The notes under the pieces are model-generated. The model saw only the letters and a list, made by a program, of their open reading frames with translations, was not told the DNA's origin and did no database searches. A DNA stretch of 64,000 nt, taken from the NCBI GenBank assembly GCA_014584705.1, contig JACTMJ010000009.1, forward strand, positions 1-64,000, given 5' to 3'. Below, piece after piece: positions 8,174-16,082 of the stretch. The number at the start of each line of letters is the position of its first letter. The first letter of the stretch is position 1. The translations under genes and the position numbers were made by a program. The DNA is from Acidobacteriota bacterium. GTDB taxonomy: Bacteria > Acidobacteriota > Terriglobia > Bryobacterales > Bryobacteraceae.

Positions 8174-8533
8174 GTGCCCAGAGTTAGACGAGGACCAAAA
8201 CGCGCAGCCAATCGCAAGCGCGTTCTTAAACAGACAGAAGGCTTCTTTCTCACGAAGAGCAAGCTGCACCGCTCGGCGCAGGAATCGCTCGAAAAGGCCC
8301 TGAAATACGCATACGTCGGGCGCAAGCTGAAGAAACGGGATTTCCGTTCGCTTTGGATCACGCGTATCGGCGCCGCCTGCCGGAACCACGACATTTCCTA
8401 CAGCAAGTTCATGGGCGGATTGAAGGCCGCGGGCGTGGATCTCAACCGCAAAATGCTCTCGGAAATCGCGATTGCCGACGATGCGGCGTTCGCGGATCTG
8501 GTGGCCACGGCGAAAAATGCGGCGTCCGCGTAG
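8174..8533 (+). CDS. rplT: 50S ribosomal protein L20
   Basis: This is a 119-residue L20 (MPRVRRGPKRAANRKRVL; GRKLKKRDFRSLWITRI; YSKFMGGLKAAGVDLNRKMLSE). It binds 23S rRNA early in 50S assembly and in many bacteria represses its own operon. The start is GTG at 8174, chosen because of an excellent AGGAGG seven bases upstream. The 172-base spacer after rpmI includes an imperfect GGCCTTCC/GGGAGGCC hairpin. pheS and pheT, frequent downstream neighbours, are absent and a ZapB-like gene follows instead. Confidence 0.98.
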   Translation: MPRVRRGPKRAANRKRVLKQTEGFFLTKSKLHRSAQESLEKALKYAYVGRKLKKRDFRSLWITRIGAACRNHDISYSKFMGGLKAAGVDLNRKMLSEIAIADDAAFADLVATAKNAASA

Positions 8534-8607
8534 GAAATCGCACATTCGCGCGGAAAACCCGCGAAAGCCATACGGATCACGGCTCCAAACGCAGTAGAAT
8601 AGGACGC

Positions 8608-8907
8608 ATGGACGCCCAGCAAGCTGCCGTCGTGACACCCGATACCGACGCTCTCCTCCATCTTGAAGAACGCATTCTCCGGGCGGTGCAACTGGTCACC
8701 AGTCTCCGCTCGGAGAAGCAATCTCTCCTCAGCGAGAAATCGCAACTCCTCGCCGAAAAGCAGGCCCTTGAAAGCGACCTCTCCGCCGCTCGCCAGCAGG
8801 TGGCGGAAACCAAGCGCGAGCTGGATTCCCTGCGCGGCGACCGCGAAGAGGTGAAGACGCGCATCGAATCTCTGCTCAGCCAGATGGACGCGCTCGGCGA
8901 CGCCTGA
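8608..8907 (+). CDS. zapB: ZapB-like coiled-coil cell division protein
   Basis: This 99-residue protein is almost entirely a coiled coil: from about residue 18 it shows heptads rich in Leu, Glu, Lys and Gln (LEERILRAVQLVTSL, SEKQSLLSEKSQLLAEKQAL) ending in RIESLLSQMDAL. This is the TIGR02449/ZapB-like pattern. ZapB is a cytosolic coiled coil that joins the Z-ring through ZapA. No zapA follows in the window, which is unusual. ATG at 8608 was chosen because the coiled coil begins shortly after it; an upstream in-frame extension overlaps rplT. The ZapB assignment rests on size, composition and context, since coiled coils have low sequence specificity. Confidence 0.65.
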   Translation: MDAQQAAVVTPDTDALLHLEERILRAVQLVTSLRSEKQSLLSEKSQLLAEKQALESDLSAARQQVAETKRELDSLRGDREEVKTRIESLLSQMDALGDA

Positions 8908-8917
8908 TTGGCTGGCT

Positions 8918-9107
8918 GAAGAGCGCGGGGGCACTGCTTCCCAGGCGCTCGCTCTGAACGGCATCCCGGCTTCCCTGCTTTGCATCGTCACCGCTGCTTC
9001 GCGCCGACGCCGCCGCTTCGTGCAATCGCATTGCGGGAAGGAGAGCCGCCCGGCCGTGCCGCCACAGGCTATGCGCAAACAACGGCGGCGAGAGGCGCGA
9101 TCTCTAG
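8918..9107 (+). ncRNA. ssrS: Candidate 6S RNA (ssrS)
   Basis: The ~190-base gap after the ZapB-like gene folds on paper into a long rod. A closing stem AGAGCGCG (8920-8927) pairs with CGCG-AT-CTCT (9096-9105). Large open segments of about 30 bases on each side could form the central bubble. An interrupted apical arm follows: CGGCA/TGCCG, CCGG/CCGG, CTTCCC/GGGAAG, then TTGCA/TGCAA. Size, shape and position after a zap gene match 6S RNA, which binds the RNA polymerase-sigma70 holoenzyme in stationary phase and often lies downstream of zapA. The fold was drawn by eye, and no covariance model was run. Confidence 0.45.
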
Positions 9108-9127
9108 GCGGGCGACATCAGCTAACG

Positions 9128-9133
9128 TATACT
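9128..9133 (+). promoter_or_regulatory. Candidate -10 element for gpmA
   Basis: TATACT lies 95 bases before the gpmA start and inside an ATCAG/CTGAT dyad. No good -35 is visible, so a promoter here is only possible. Confidence 0.25.
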
Positions 9134-9228
9134 GATGCTTTGCCCGGGATTTCATCAGACGGCATTCCGGAATCCGCGCATTGCGTTCGCCGCGCGTCCG
9201 GCTGCCAATTCATTCTCAGGAATCGACT

Positions 9229-9975
9229 ATGTACAAGCTCGTACTCATCCGCCACGGCGAGAGCCAGTGGAACAAAGAGAACCGGTTCACCGGCTGGAAG
9301 GATGTAGACCTCTCCGAGAAGGGCCGCGTGGAAGCCGCCGAAGGGGGACGCCAGTTGAAGGCGGATGGATTCACCTTCGACGTTGCCTATACCTCCGTTC
9401 TGAAGCGCGCTATTCGCACTCTCTGGCTGGTGCTGGACGAGATGGATCTGATGTGGATTCCGGTTCATCGCCGCTGGCGATTGAACGAACGCCACTACGG
9501 GGCATTGCAGGGTTTGAATAAGGCCGAGACCGCCGAGAAGTTTGGCGACGAGCAGGTGAAAGTGTGGCGGCGCAGCTATGACACGCCTCCCCCCGCTCTC
9601 GAACCGACCGATGAGCGATACCCTGGGCTGGACCCCCGGTACGCCAGCCTGAGCAAGGACGAACTCCCGCTTACCGAGTGCCTCAAGGATACGGTTGCCC
9701 GCTTTCTGCCGCTCTGGCACGAAGAGATCGCCCCGATGGTGAAATCGGGGAAGCACGTGCTGATCGCGGCCCACGGCAACAGCCTGCGCGCTTTGGTGAA
9801 GTACCTCGACAACATCTCCGACGAAGCGATTGTTGAGCTGAACATCCCTACCGGTATTCCGCTGGTTTATGAACTCGATGCGGATTTGAAGCCGATCAAG
9901 AGCTACTATCTGGGCGATCCCGAGAAGGTGGCCGCGGCCGCGAACGCCGTGGCGAATCAAGGCAAGAAGAAGTAA
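9229..9975 (+). CDS. gpmA: 2,3-bisphosphoglycerate-dependent phosphoglycerate mutase
   Basis: This 248-residue enzyme interconverts 3- and 2-phosphoglycerate in glycolysis and gluconeogenesis. The phosphohistidine motif [10 protein letters not shown] is at residues 6-15 (His9), followed by [40 protein letters not shown] and the second catalytic His in [11 protein letters not shown]. Length matches the dPGM family. The C-terminus ends in a Lys tail (GKKK). Start ATG 9229 is preceded by CAGGA; an upstream in-frame ATG at 9181 lacks family residues. Confidence 0.97.
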   Translation: MYKLVLIRHGESQWNKENRFTGWKDVDLSEKGRVEAAEGGRQLKADGFTFDVAYTSVLKRAIRTLWLVLDEMDLMWIPVHRRWRLNERHYGALQGLNKAETAEKFGDEQVKVWRRSYDTPPPALEPTDERYPGLDPRYASLSKDELPLTECLKDTVARFLPLWHEEIAPMVKSGKHVLIAAHGNSLRALVKYLDNISDEAIVELNIPTGIPLVYELDADLKPIKSYYLGDPEKVAAAANAVANQGKKK

Positions 9976-10008
9976 GCAGAGCCGCTGGAGCCGCCAGGAC
10001 CAAGGACC

Positions 10009-11007
10009 GTGCCGCACGACCAACAACCCGAATCGGAGCCGGTGGCCCCAGGCGGAGAGCTCGAACGCAAGCCCGCGCGCGATTCCTCCGGCTCGCGCGG
10101 GGAGCGGCCGTTCATCAGCGTGGTTGTTCCGGTGAAGAACGAGCGCGACACGGTGGAGGAACTCACGCAACGGGTGCGCGCGCAGTTGGCCGACTACCCG
10201 CACGAGATCCTGTTTATCGACGATGGCTCCACCGACGACACGTGGGCCGTTCTAGAGCGCATCCATCTGCCGGACGTGGTGCGGATCGTGAAGTTCCGGC
10301 GCAATTTCGGGAAGACGGCGGCGCTCAAGGCGGGCTTCAACCTCGTCCGCGGCGAAATCGTCTTTACGATGGACGGGGATTTGCAGGATGACCCGGCGGA
10401 GATTCCGCGCTTCCTCGCCAAGCTCAACGAAGGCTACGACCTGGTTTCCGGCTGGAAGAAGCGACGGCATGACCCCGCTTCGAAGGTGCTGCCCAGCCGT
10501 ATTTTCAACCGTGTGGTTTCGGCGACCACCGGACTGCGGGTCCACGACGTGAACTGCGGCTTCAAGTGCTATCGACGGGAAGTGACACAGGCGCTGCGCC
10601 TGCACGGCGAGATGCACCGCTTCATGCCCATCCTGGCGCACGCCCACGGCTTCCGTTTCTCCGAGATTGTGGTTACGCATCACAAGCGCCAGTTCGGGAA
10701 ATCGAAGTACGGGGTCCTCCGCCTGTTCAAGGGATTCTACGACCTGTTCACCGTGCTTCTGCTGACGAAGTTTACGGATCGCCCGGCGCATGGGTTTGGC
10801 TTTCCCGCCACGGGTCTGATGGTGCTTTCCATGGCTGCCGGGATTGCGTGCGTGCTCACGGGCGGCAATCTGCTGTGGGCGCTGGCGTGCGCCACGCTGT
10901 TTGTCACCGCGTTCTGCGCGTTCTGCTTCGGGTGGGTGGCGGAGATGATCGTGACGACGGGCGAGTTCAACAACGCCTTTTATTCGATTGAGAAGGTGCG
11001 GGATTAA
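10009..11007 (+). CDS. Family 2 glycosyltransferase, polyprenol-phosphate type
   Basis: This 332-residue protein starts with ~30 disordered residues, then a GT-A domain: ISVVVPVKNERDTVEEL, the nucleotide-binding DDGSTDDT, and the metal-binding DGDLQDDP. The HHKRQFGKSKYG motif is typical of dolichol/undecaprenyl-phosphate glycosyltransferases (DPM1, GtrB, ArnC). Two hydrophobic helices near the C-terminus anchor it in the inner membrane. It probably transfers a sugar from a nucleotide donor to a polyprenyl phosphate for envelope glycans. The start is GTG at 10009. The next gene, a flippase-like membrane protein, begins 45 bases downstream, so the two may act together on lipid-linked sugars. 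The sugar is unknown. Confidence 0.9.
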   Translation: MPHDQQPESEPVAPGGELERKPARDSSGSRGERPFISVVVPVKNERDTVEELTQRVRAQLADYPHEILFIDDGSTDDTWAVLERIHLPDVVRIVKFRRNFGKTAALKAGFNLVRGEIVFTMDGDLQDDPAEIPRFLAKLNEGYDLVSGWKKRRHDPASKVLPSRIFNRVVSATTGLRVHDVNCGFKCYRREVTQALRLHGEMHRFMPILAHAHGFRFSEIVVTHHKRQFGKSKYGVLRLFKGFYDLFTVLLLTKFTDRPAHGFGFPATGLMVLSMAAGIACVLTGGNLLWALACATLFVTAFCAFCFGWVAEMIVTTGEFNNAFYSIEKVRD

Positions 11008-11052
11008 CCCGGTGCCGGGAAGCGGTTTCCGCCCGAGTCGGGGGAGCGTGGG

Positions 11053-12009
11053 GTGCCGCCGATGATCCGTCGCCTCAAGACCGCGCTCAAGTATCTTCTG
11101 CCCGCGCTGATCATCCTCTTCCTGGCGCGCTCGATTCACACGAACTGGCAGCAGATCCGGGAATATCCCTGGCAGTTTGATTTTCCGCTACTCGCACTTG
11201 CCTCTCTTTTCAGCTCCACCTGGTTCTTCGTGCGGACATGGATCTGGTGGCAACTCGTGCGAGAAATGCATGAGCACGTGCCGTACTGGCCGGCATTCCG
11301 GGTCTTCATGATCTCGGAGGTGGCGCGCTATGTGCCGGGCAAGATCTGGCAATACGTCAGCCGCATTTATCTCGCGCAAAAATACAATATCCCGCCGGCG
11401 CTCACGCTCACGAGCGCGCTTGTGGAACTCCTGATGGTGATGATCGCCGCCGGCGTGCTGACACTCGCCAATGCCTCGCTGATTCTTCCCGCGCTTGAAG
11501 AGCAATACCGCCCGCTGTTTCTGGTGGCGCTGCTGGCGGCGCTGGTGCTGGTGCATCCGAAATCGCTCAAGCTGTGGAGCCGCGTGCTGGCGAAGTTCCT
11601 TCGGCAGGAATGGGTGCCGTTCGATGTGCGCTACTCGCATCTGGTGATGATTCTCGCGGCGAGTCTGCTGACGTGGGTGCTCAGCGGCTATGGCTTCGCG
11701 CTATTTGTGCAGGCTCTGACTCACGGGACGGACGGCCATACGGTGCAACTGGCCGTTGTTTACGCCGCTTCCTGGCTGATCGGGCTGCTGGCGATCATCG
11801 TGCCAGCGGGCGTGGGCGTGCGCGAGGGCACGATGACGCTGCTGCTGGCTGTGTTCATGCCGCATCCCACGGCGGCGGTGCTGGCCATCGCATCGCGCCT
11901 GTGGATCACGCTTCTCGAGGTGATACTGCTGGGGGCGGCGCGGCTGTTGATTCCCGGCCCGGAGATGGACGCGAAGCCAACCGCCGGTGGTGTGGATTCC
12001 ACGCTCTGA
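11053..12009 (+). CDS. LPG-synthase-type (UPF0104) membrane protein
   Basis: This 318-residue integral membrane protein has about eight hydrophobic helices and matches the lysylphosphatidylglycerol synthase/AglD-type transmembrane family (UPF0104). Clues are the SEVARYVPGKIWQYVSR segment near residue 95 and the late ASWLIGLLAIIVPAGVGVREG motif, both highly conserved in that family. Members are often next to polyprenol glycosyltransferases and are proposed to be flippases or lipid glycosyl carriers. The upstream neighbour is exactly such a glycosyltransferase. The start could be GTG 11053 or ATG 11062. The transport function is inferred from family and context. Confidence 0.85.
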   Translation: MPPMIRRLKTALKYLLPALIILFLARSIHTNWQQIREYPWQFDFPLLALASLFSSTWFFVRTWIWWQLVREMHEHVPYWPAFRVFMISEVARYVPGKIWQYVSRIYLAQKYNIPPALTLTSALVELLMVMIAAGVLTLANASLILPALEEQYRPLFLVALLAALVLVHPKSLKLWSRVLAKFLRQEWVPFDVRYSHLVMILAASLLTWVLSGYGFALFVQALTHGTDGHTVQLAVVYAASWLIGLLAIIVPAGVGVREGTMTLLLAVFMPHPTAAVLAIASRLWITLLEVILLGAARLLIPGPEMDAKPTAGGVDSTL

Positions 12010-12071
12010 AGGATCTCGCCTTTCGCTCGCAGTTGGAATAGAATCGCTTGCAGCGATCAGGCGCGGAGGTG

Positions 12072-12752
12072 ATGATGGCGCTGCTTCAGGTTCTGTTCAG
12101 CCCTTCGGCGGCGTTCACCGGGTTGCGCGGCAAGAAGTGGGCGTGGATCCTGCCCGTCGTGCTTACTATCGGGGTCTCGCTTCTCTCAGTAACCCTGTTG
12201 TTGCAGCGCTTCACGGCGCTGGCCATCATTGAAGACCAGATCGCTCAGAGCGGCCAGCAGGTGCCCGCGCAGGGCCTCGGCCCGGCCGTTGGAATCGCGA
12301 CCGTGATGATGTATGTCGGCCCCGTCTTCTCGACGGTGCTCTCGGTTCTGATTCTGGCGCTGCTGTTGTTCGGCATCGTCAAGGGATTCTCCGGAGAGAC
12401 GACATTCCCGATGATGATGAATGCCGCCGCTTACGGCCTGTTTGCGTTTGCCGTGGCCAGTGCCGTGCTGTTCCTTATCATGTTCTACACGGCTCCGGAC
12501 CTCAAGAGCTTCCAGCTTCAGAACCCAATTCCGCTCAATGCGGGGTATTTCGTCACGAAGGACGACGTGGGCAAGGCGGGAGTGGCCCTGCTTTCGGGTA
12601 TCAACCTGTTGAACTTTTACCTGATGTACCTGCTCGCGCTGGGCGCGGCGAGACTGTCCGATCGCGTCCCCGTGGCAAAGGTGCTCTGGCCGCTGGCCGG
12701 TCTTTACGGAGTCTACGTCCTCGGCAAGGCCGGTTTGGCGACGCTCTTTTAG
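12072..12752 (+). CDS. Yip1-domain membrane protein
   Basis: This protein of about 226 residues has five hydrophobic helices and opens with LLQVLFSPSAAFTGLRGKKWAWILPVVL. That FSPxxxF...K..W..P arrangement is typical of bacterial Yip1-domain proteins. The helices around AVGIATVMMYVGPVFSTVL and the final VLWPLAGLYGVYVLGKAGL segment fit the same family. Bacterial Yip1 proteins are inner-membrane proteins of unknown function. GGAGG at 12065-12069 supports ATG 12072 or 12075. It stands between the membrane protein above and argF and shows no functional link to either. Confidence 0.7.
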   Translation: MMALLQVLFSPSAAFTGLRGKKWAWILPVVLTIGVSLLSVTLLLQRFTALAIIEDQIAQSGQQVPAQGLGPAVGIATVMMYVGPVFSTVLSVLILALLLFGIVKGFSGETTFPMMMNAAAYGLFAFAVASAVLFLIMFYTAPDLKSFQLQNPIPLNAGYFVTKDDVGKAGVALLSGINLLNFYLMYLLALGAARLSDRVPVAKVLWPLAGLYGVYVLGKAGLATLF

Positions 12753-12799
12753 ACGAAGTGCGCGGCGCGGCACGGGTGGGGACGCTTCCCCGGCTCGCG

Positions 12800-12851
12800 T
12801 TGACTTCACGTCCGCCATATCGAATAATATGCAGTATCATGAATAAACATG
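12800..12851 (+). promoter_or_regulatory. argF promoter with tandem ArgR-box-like sites
   Basis: TTGACT (12800-12805), a 17-bp spacer and AATAAT (12823-12828) form a strong sigma70-type promoter. Two GAATAA...ATGC elements overlap its -10 and start region: GAATAATATGCA from 12822 and GAATAAACATGCC from 12841, 19 bp apart. The second, read as CATGAATAAACATGC, agrees well with the ArgR/AhrC box consensus. Placement over the start point is ideal for arginine repression. ArgR itself is not in the window. Confidence 0.5.
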
Positions 12852-12973
12852 CCTCCGTGGCGAGGCCGTTTATCCCCATTGCCAGCACTCCCGCCATTCA
12901 GCCCGCTTCCGAGCCCCGCGGATCGTCATTGCAAACGGAATCGGCACGCGCCGAGGAACTGCGAGGCCGTGTG

Positions 12974-13888
12974 ATGCAGCAGCGCGACTTTCGCCATGAT
13001 CTGGACCTTGCGGGGGACGAACTCATCGACGTGCTGGCGCTGGCGCGGCACGTGAAGGCGTTCCCGAATCTTTACCGGAAGGCGCTCGAAGGCCGCTACA
13101 TCAGTCTGCTCTTTGAGAAGCCCTCCCTGCGCACGCGGCTTACGTTCGAACTGGCCGCGAAGCAGTTGGGCGGGGACGCGGTGACCGTGGTGGGACCGAT
13201 TGGAGACCGCGAGCCGCTCAAGGACGTGGCGCGGAATCTGGACCGCTGGACGCACGGCATCGTGGCTCGCGTCTTCTGGCAGCAAACCATCGAGGATTTG
13301 GCGTATTGGTCGAAGGTGCCGGTGGTGAACGCGCTGAGCGATATGTATCACCCGTGCCAGGCGCTGGCGGACGCGCAAACGCTGCAGGAGCATTTGGGGG
13401 ACCTCCGGGGCCGCAAGCTCTGTTATCTTGGCGACGGCAACAACGTTTCGCATTCGCTGGCACTCACCGTGACGCGGCTTGGCATGGATTTCTCGATTGC
13501 CGCGCCCGCCGGTTACGAACCGAATGAGGATGTGTGGCAGACGGCGCGCAGCCTGGCGGAGCGCCACGACACGAAGTTGAGTTTCACAACGCGCCCGGAA
13601 GAGGCGCTCGATGGCGCGAGTGCCGTCTATACCGACGTTTGGGCCAGCATGGGCCTCGAACATGAAGCGGTGCAGCGCCGCGAGGATTTCAAGAACTTCA
13701 CGGTCAGCGAGACGCTGATGGCCAAGGCGCTGCCCGGCGCGCTGTTCCTTCACTGCCTGCCCGCGCACCGCAACGAGGAAGTGACGGATGAAGTGATGGA
13801 ATCGCCCGGGTCGGTGGTCTTTGACCAGGCGGAGAACCGGTTGCATGCGCAGAAAGCCATGCTGATGATGCTGCTGGGGGAAGGGTAG
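12974..13888 (+). CDS. argF: Ornithine carbamoyltransferase
   Basis: This enzyme makes citrulline from ornithine and carbamoyl phosphate in arginine biosynthesis. With the start at 12974 it has 304 residues, the family's standard size. The carbamoyl-phosphate loop SLRTR is at 51-55. HPCQALAD, the ornithine-binding DVWASMG loop and the catalytic HCLPAHRNEEV follow in order. SMG and HCLP separate it from aspartate and acetylornithine transcarbamylases. An ATG at 12839 would add 45 low-complexity residues and would leave a leader of only a few bases after the predicted transcription start. ATG 12974 has a GAGG seven bases upstream and is preferred. argG follows 111 bases downstream. Confidence 0.93.
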   Translation: MQQRDFRHDLDLAGDELIDVLALARHVKAFPNLYRKALEGRYISLLFEKPSLRTRLTFELAAKQLGGDAVTVVGPIGDREPLKDVARNLDRWTHGIVARVFWQQTIEDLAYWSKVPVVNALSDMYHPCQALADAQTLQEHLGDLRGRKLCYLGDGNNVSHSLALTVTRLGMDFSIAAPAGYEPNEDVWQTARSLAERHDTKLSFTTRPEEALDGASAVYTDVWASMGLEHEAVQRREDFKNFTVSETLMAKALPGALFLHCLPAHRNEEVTDEVMESPGSVVFDQAENRLHAQKAMLMMLLGEG

Positions 13889-13999
13889 ACCCGCCGGGTG
13901 GCCTCTCTTGTGCAATGCCCCCGATCTGCCGGAAACTGGTAGAGGCGCGCAGTCGCGATTTGTTCCCTCCTCACCTCGAAAGGACTTCGTAATTTCAAC

Positions 14000-15214
14000 A
14001 TGAGCACCCCCAAGAAAGTGGCCCTTGCGTATTCGGGCGGCCTTGATACCTCCGTGATTATTCCGTGGCTGAAAGAGAACTACGGCTGCGATGTTGTGGC
14101 CGTCTGTGGCGACGTTGGCCAGGGCGGAGAAGAGCTTGAAGGTCTGCGTGAGAAAGCGCTGGCAACGGGCGCCGTTGAATGCCACATTGCCGACATGCGC
14201 GAAGAGTTCGTGCAGGATTACATCTGGCCCATGGTGCGTTCCGGCGCGGTTTATGAGCACAAGTACCTGCTGGGGACCTCCATTGCCCGTCCGCTGATTG
14301 CCAAGAAGCAGGTGGAAGTGGCTCTGGCGACCGGCTGCGACGGCCTTGCCCACGGCTGCACGGGTAAGGGTAACGATCAGGTTCGCTTCGAACTCACTTA
14401 CAAGGCGCTTGCTCCGCATCTGCCGGTGATCGCCCCCTGGCGCGAGTGGGATCTCACCTCCCGCGAAGCCGCTATCGCGTACGCGGAGGCGCATAAGGTG
14501 CCGCTGCAGGTTTCCGCCACGAAGATCTACAGCCGGGACCGCAACCTATGGCACATCTCCCACGAGGGCGGCGCGCTCGAAGACCCCGCCAACGCCGCGC
14601 CGGATGAAATCTGGATGCTCACGAAGAGCCCGGCGCAGGCTCCCGATACTCCCGGCCGCGTGACGATCGGCTTCGAGCGGGGGAACGCGGTGTCCGTGGA
14701 TGGCAAGCGGCTGAGCGGCCTTGCGCTGGTGGAGAAGCTTAACGCCATCGGCGGCGAGCACGGCATCGGCCGCATCGACCTGGTGGAGAACCGCTTCGTC
14801 GGGATGAAGAGCCGGGGCTGCTATGAGACGCCGGGCGGGACGCTGATCGTTGCCGCTCTGCGCGAACTCGAAGCGCTCACGCTCGACCGGGCCACGCTGC
14901 ACTACAAGCAGAAGCTCTCCATCGATTACGCCGATCTGGTGTACAACGGACTGTGGTTCACGCCGCTGCGCGAGAGCCTGGACGCCTTCTTCACCAAGAT
15001 GAGCGAACTCACCACCGGCGACGTCACGCTGGAGCTCTACAAGGGCAACGTCAACGTGGTGAGCCGCAAATCCCCGTATTCGCTCTACGACGACGACATC
15101 GCCAGCTTCACCATGGGTGCGAGCTACGACCAGAAGGACGCCTTCGGCTTCATCAACTGCACCGGTCTTCCCATCAAGGTGCGTGCCGGGATGCTGGCCA
15201 GACACGCGAAGTAA
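14000..15214 (+). CDS. argG: Argininosuccinate synthase
   Basis: This 404-residue cytosolic enzyme joins citrulline and aspartate, using ATP, to give argininosuccinate. The ATP-pyrophosphatase P-loop AYSGGLDTSVI is at residues 9-19. The HGCTGKGNDQVRFE motif near 118-131 and YSRDRNLWHISHEGG near 175-190 bind citrulline and aspartate. Length is typical. It follows argF by 111 bp and probably shares its control, while a 28-bp hairpin just downstream of the stop ends the arginine block. Confidence 0.98.
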   Translation: MSTPKKVALAYSGGLDTSVIIPWLKENYGCDVVAVCGDVGQGGEELEGLREKALATGAVECHIADMREEFVQDYIWPMVRSGAVYEHKYLLGTSIARPLIAKKQVEVALATGCDGLAHGCTGKGNDQVRFELTYKALAPHLPVIAPWREWDLTSREAAIAYAEAHKVPLQVSATKIYSRDRNLWHISHEGGALEDPANAAPDEIWMLTKSPAQAPDTPGRVTIGFERGNAVSVDGKRLSGLALVEKLNAIGGEHGIGRIDLVENRFVGMKSRGCYETPGGTLIVAALRELEALTLDRATLHYKQKLSIDYADLVYNGLWFTPLRESLDAFFTKMSELTTGDVTLELYKGNVNVVSRKSPYSLYDDDIASFTMGASYDQKDAFGFINCTGLPIKVRAGMLARHAK

Positions 15215-15222
15215 GCGCAGGC

Positions 15223-15250
15223 GGGCGGCACGGTGAACGCCGTGCCGCCC
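15223..15250 (+). terminator. Strong hairpin after argG
   Basis: GGGCGGCACGG and CCGTGCCGCCC pair perfectly over 11 bp around a TGAACG loop. There is no U-tract, so it may act as a weak terminator or protect the 3' end of the argG mRNA. Confidence 0.55.
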
Positions 15251-15267
15251 GGCGCGCGCGCCGGGAT

Positions 15268-15975
15268 ATGCGAAAATCCACTGTCGATGAGATCCGCGCC
15301 CGCTTCGATGGCGACGTGGAGCGCTTCTCCAACCTGGAAAGCGGACAGACCGCCGCGATTGACGGCGCGCTCTGCCTGGGGCTGATCGCCGAGGCTGCCG
15401 CGCGCACGACCCCCGGTGCGCGCCACGTTCTTGACGTTGGGTGCGGCGCGGGCAACTTTACCATCCGTCTGCACGGGAAGCTGCCTTTCCGCCACGCTAC
15501 CTTGGTGGATCTCAGCCTCCCTATGCTCACGCGTGCGTGTGAACGGGTGGGCGCGGCGGGTGTTGAAACTGAAATTGTGCAGAGCGACCTGCGCGAGGCC
15601 CGCTTTCCCGAGAGTTCCTTCGACATCATTCTGGCTGCCGCCGTGCTGCATCACCTGCGGGAAGAGCAAGAGTGGGAGGACGTGTTCTCGCGTTTCCACC
15701 AATGGTTGCGCCCCGGCGGTTCTCTGTGGATCTTCGATCTGGTGGCGCACGAAATCCCGGCCGTCGAAACGATTCAGAGCGAACGCTATGCGGACTATCT
15801 GCGCGGGGTGGGCGGCGACGACTACGCCAAAGCAATTTTCGAATATGTGGAGCAGGAAGATAGCCCACGCCCGCTGACCTACCAGTTGGATCTGATGCGG
15901 CATTCGGGTTTCGCCGGGATTGACGTGCTTCACAAGAACGCCACGTTCGCCGCATTCGGTGGTGTGCGGAAGTAG
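15268..15975 (+). CDS. Class I SAM-dependent methyltransferase
   Basis: This 235-residue protein has the Rossmann SAM-binding motif I VLDVGCGAGNFT (residues 54-65), motif II around TLVDLSLPML, and the motif III/IV region FDIILAAAVLHHL, then WLRPGGSLWIFDL. The N-terminal helix segment RFDGDVERFSNLESGQ resembles that of methyltransferases acting on small molecules. The substrate is not evident. The start is ATG 15268, right after the argG hairpin. A downstream AGxxG-like strand and the C-terminal FAAFGGVRK end the domain at normal length. Confidence 0.88.
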   Translation: MRKSTVDEIRARFDGDVERFSNLESGQTAAIDGALCLGLIAEAAARTTPGARHVLDVGCGAGNFTIRLHGKLPFRHATLVDLSLPMLTRACERVGAAGVETEIVQSDLREARFPESSFDIILAAAVLHHLREEQEWEDVFSRFHQWLRPGGSLWIFDLVAHEIPAVETIQSERYADYLRGVGGDDYAKAIFEYVEQEDSPRPLTYQLDLMRHSGFAGIDVLHKNATFAAFGGVRK

Positions 15976-16082
15976 CCCCGGTGGCGAAGCGGCAGGGGCG
16001 GGGACGCCCGGATTCCATGCAGCCTCCATTTCGATACAACCCGTTGCGCCCGGCGTGCGTCCGATATCCAGAGGAAGCCATC

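Noticed and set aside
12926-14494. A 522-codon minus-strand frame opposite argF and argG
   Set aside because: It is a shadow of two clear housekeeping enzymes.
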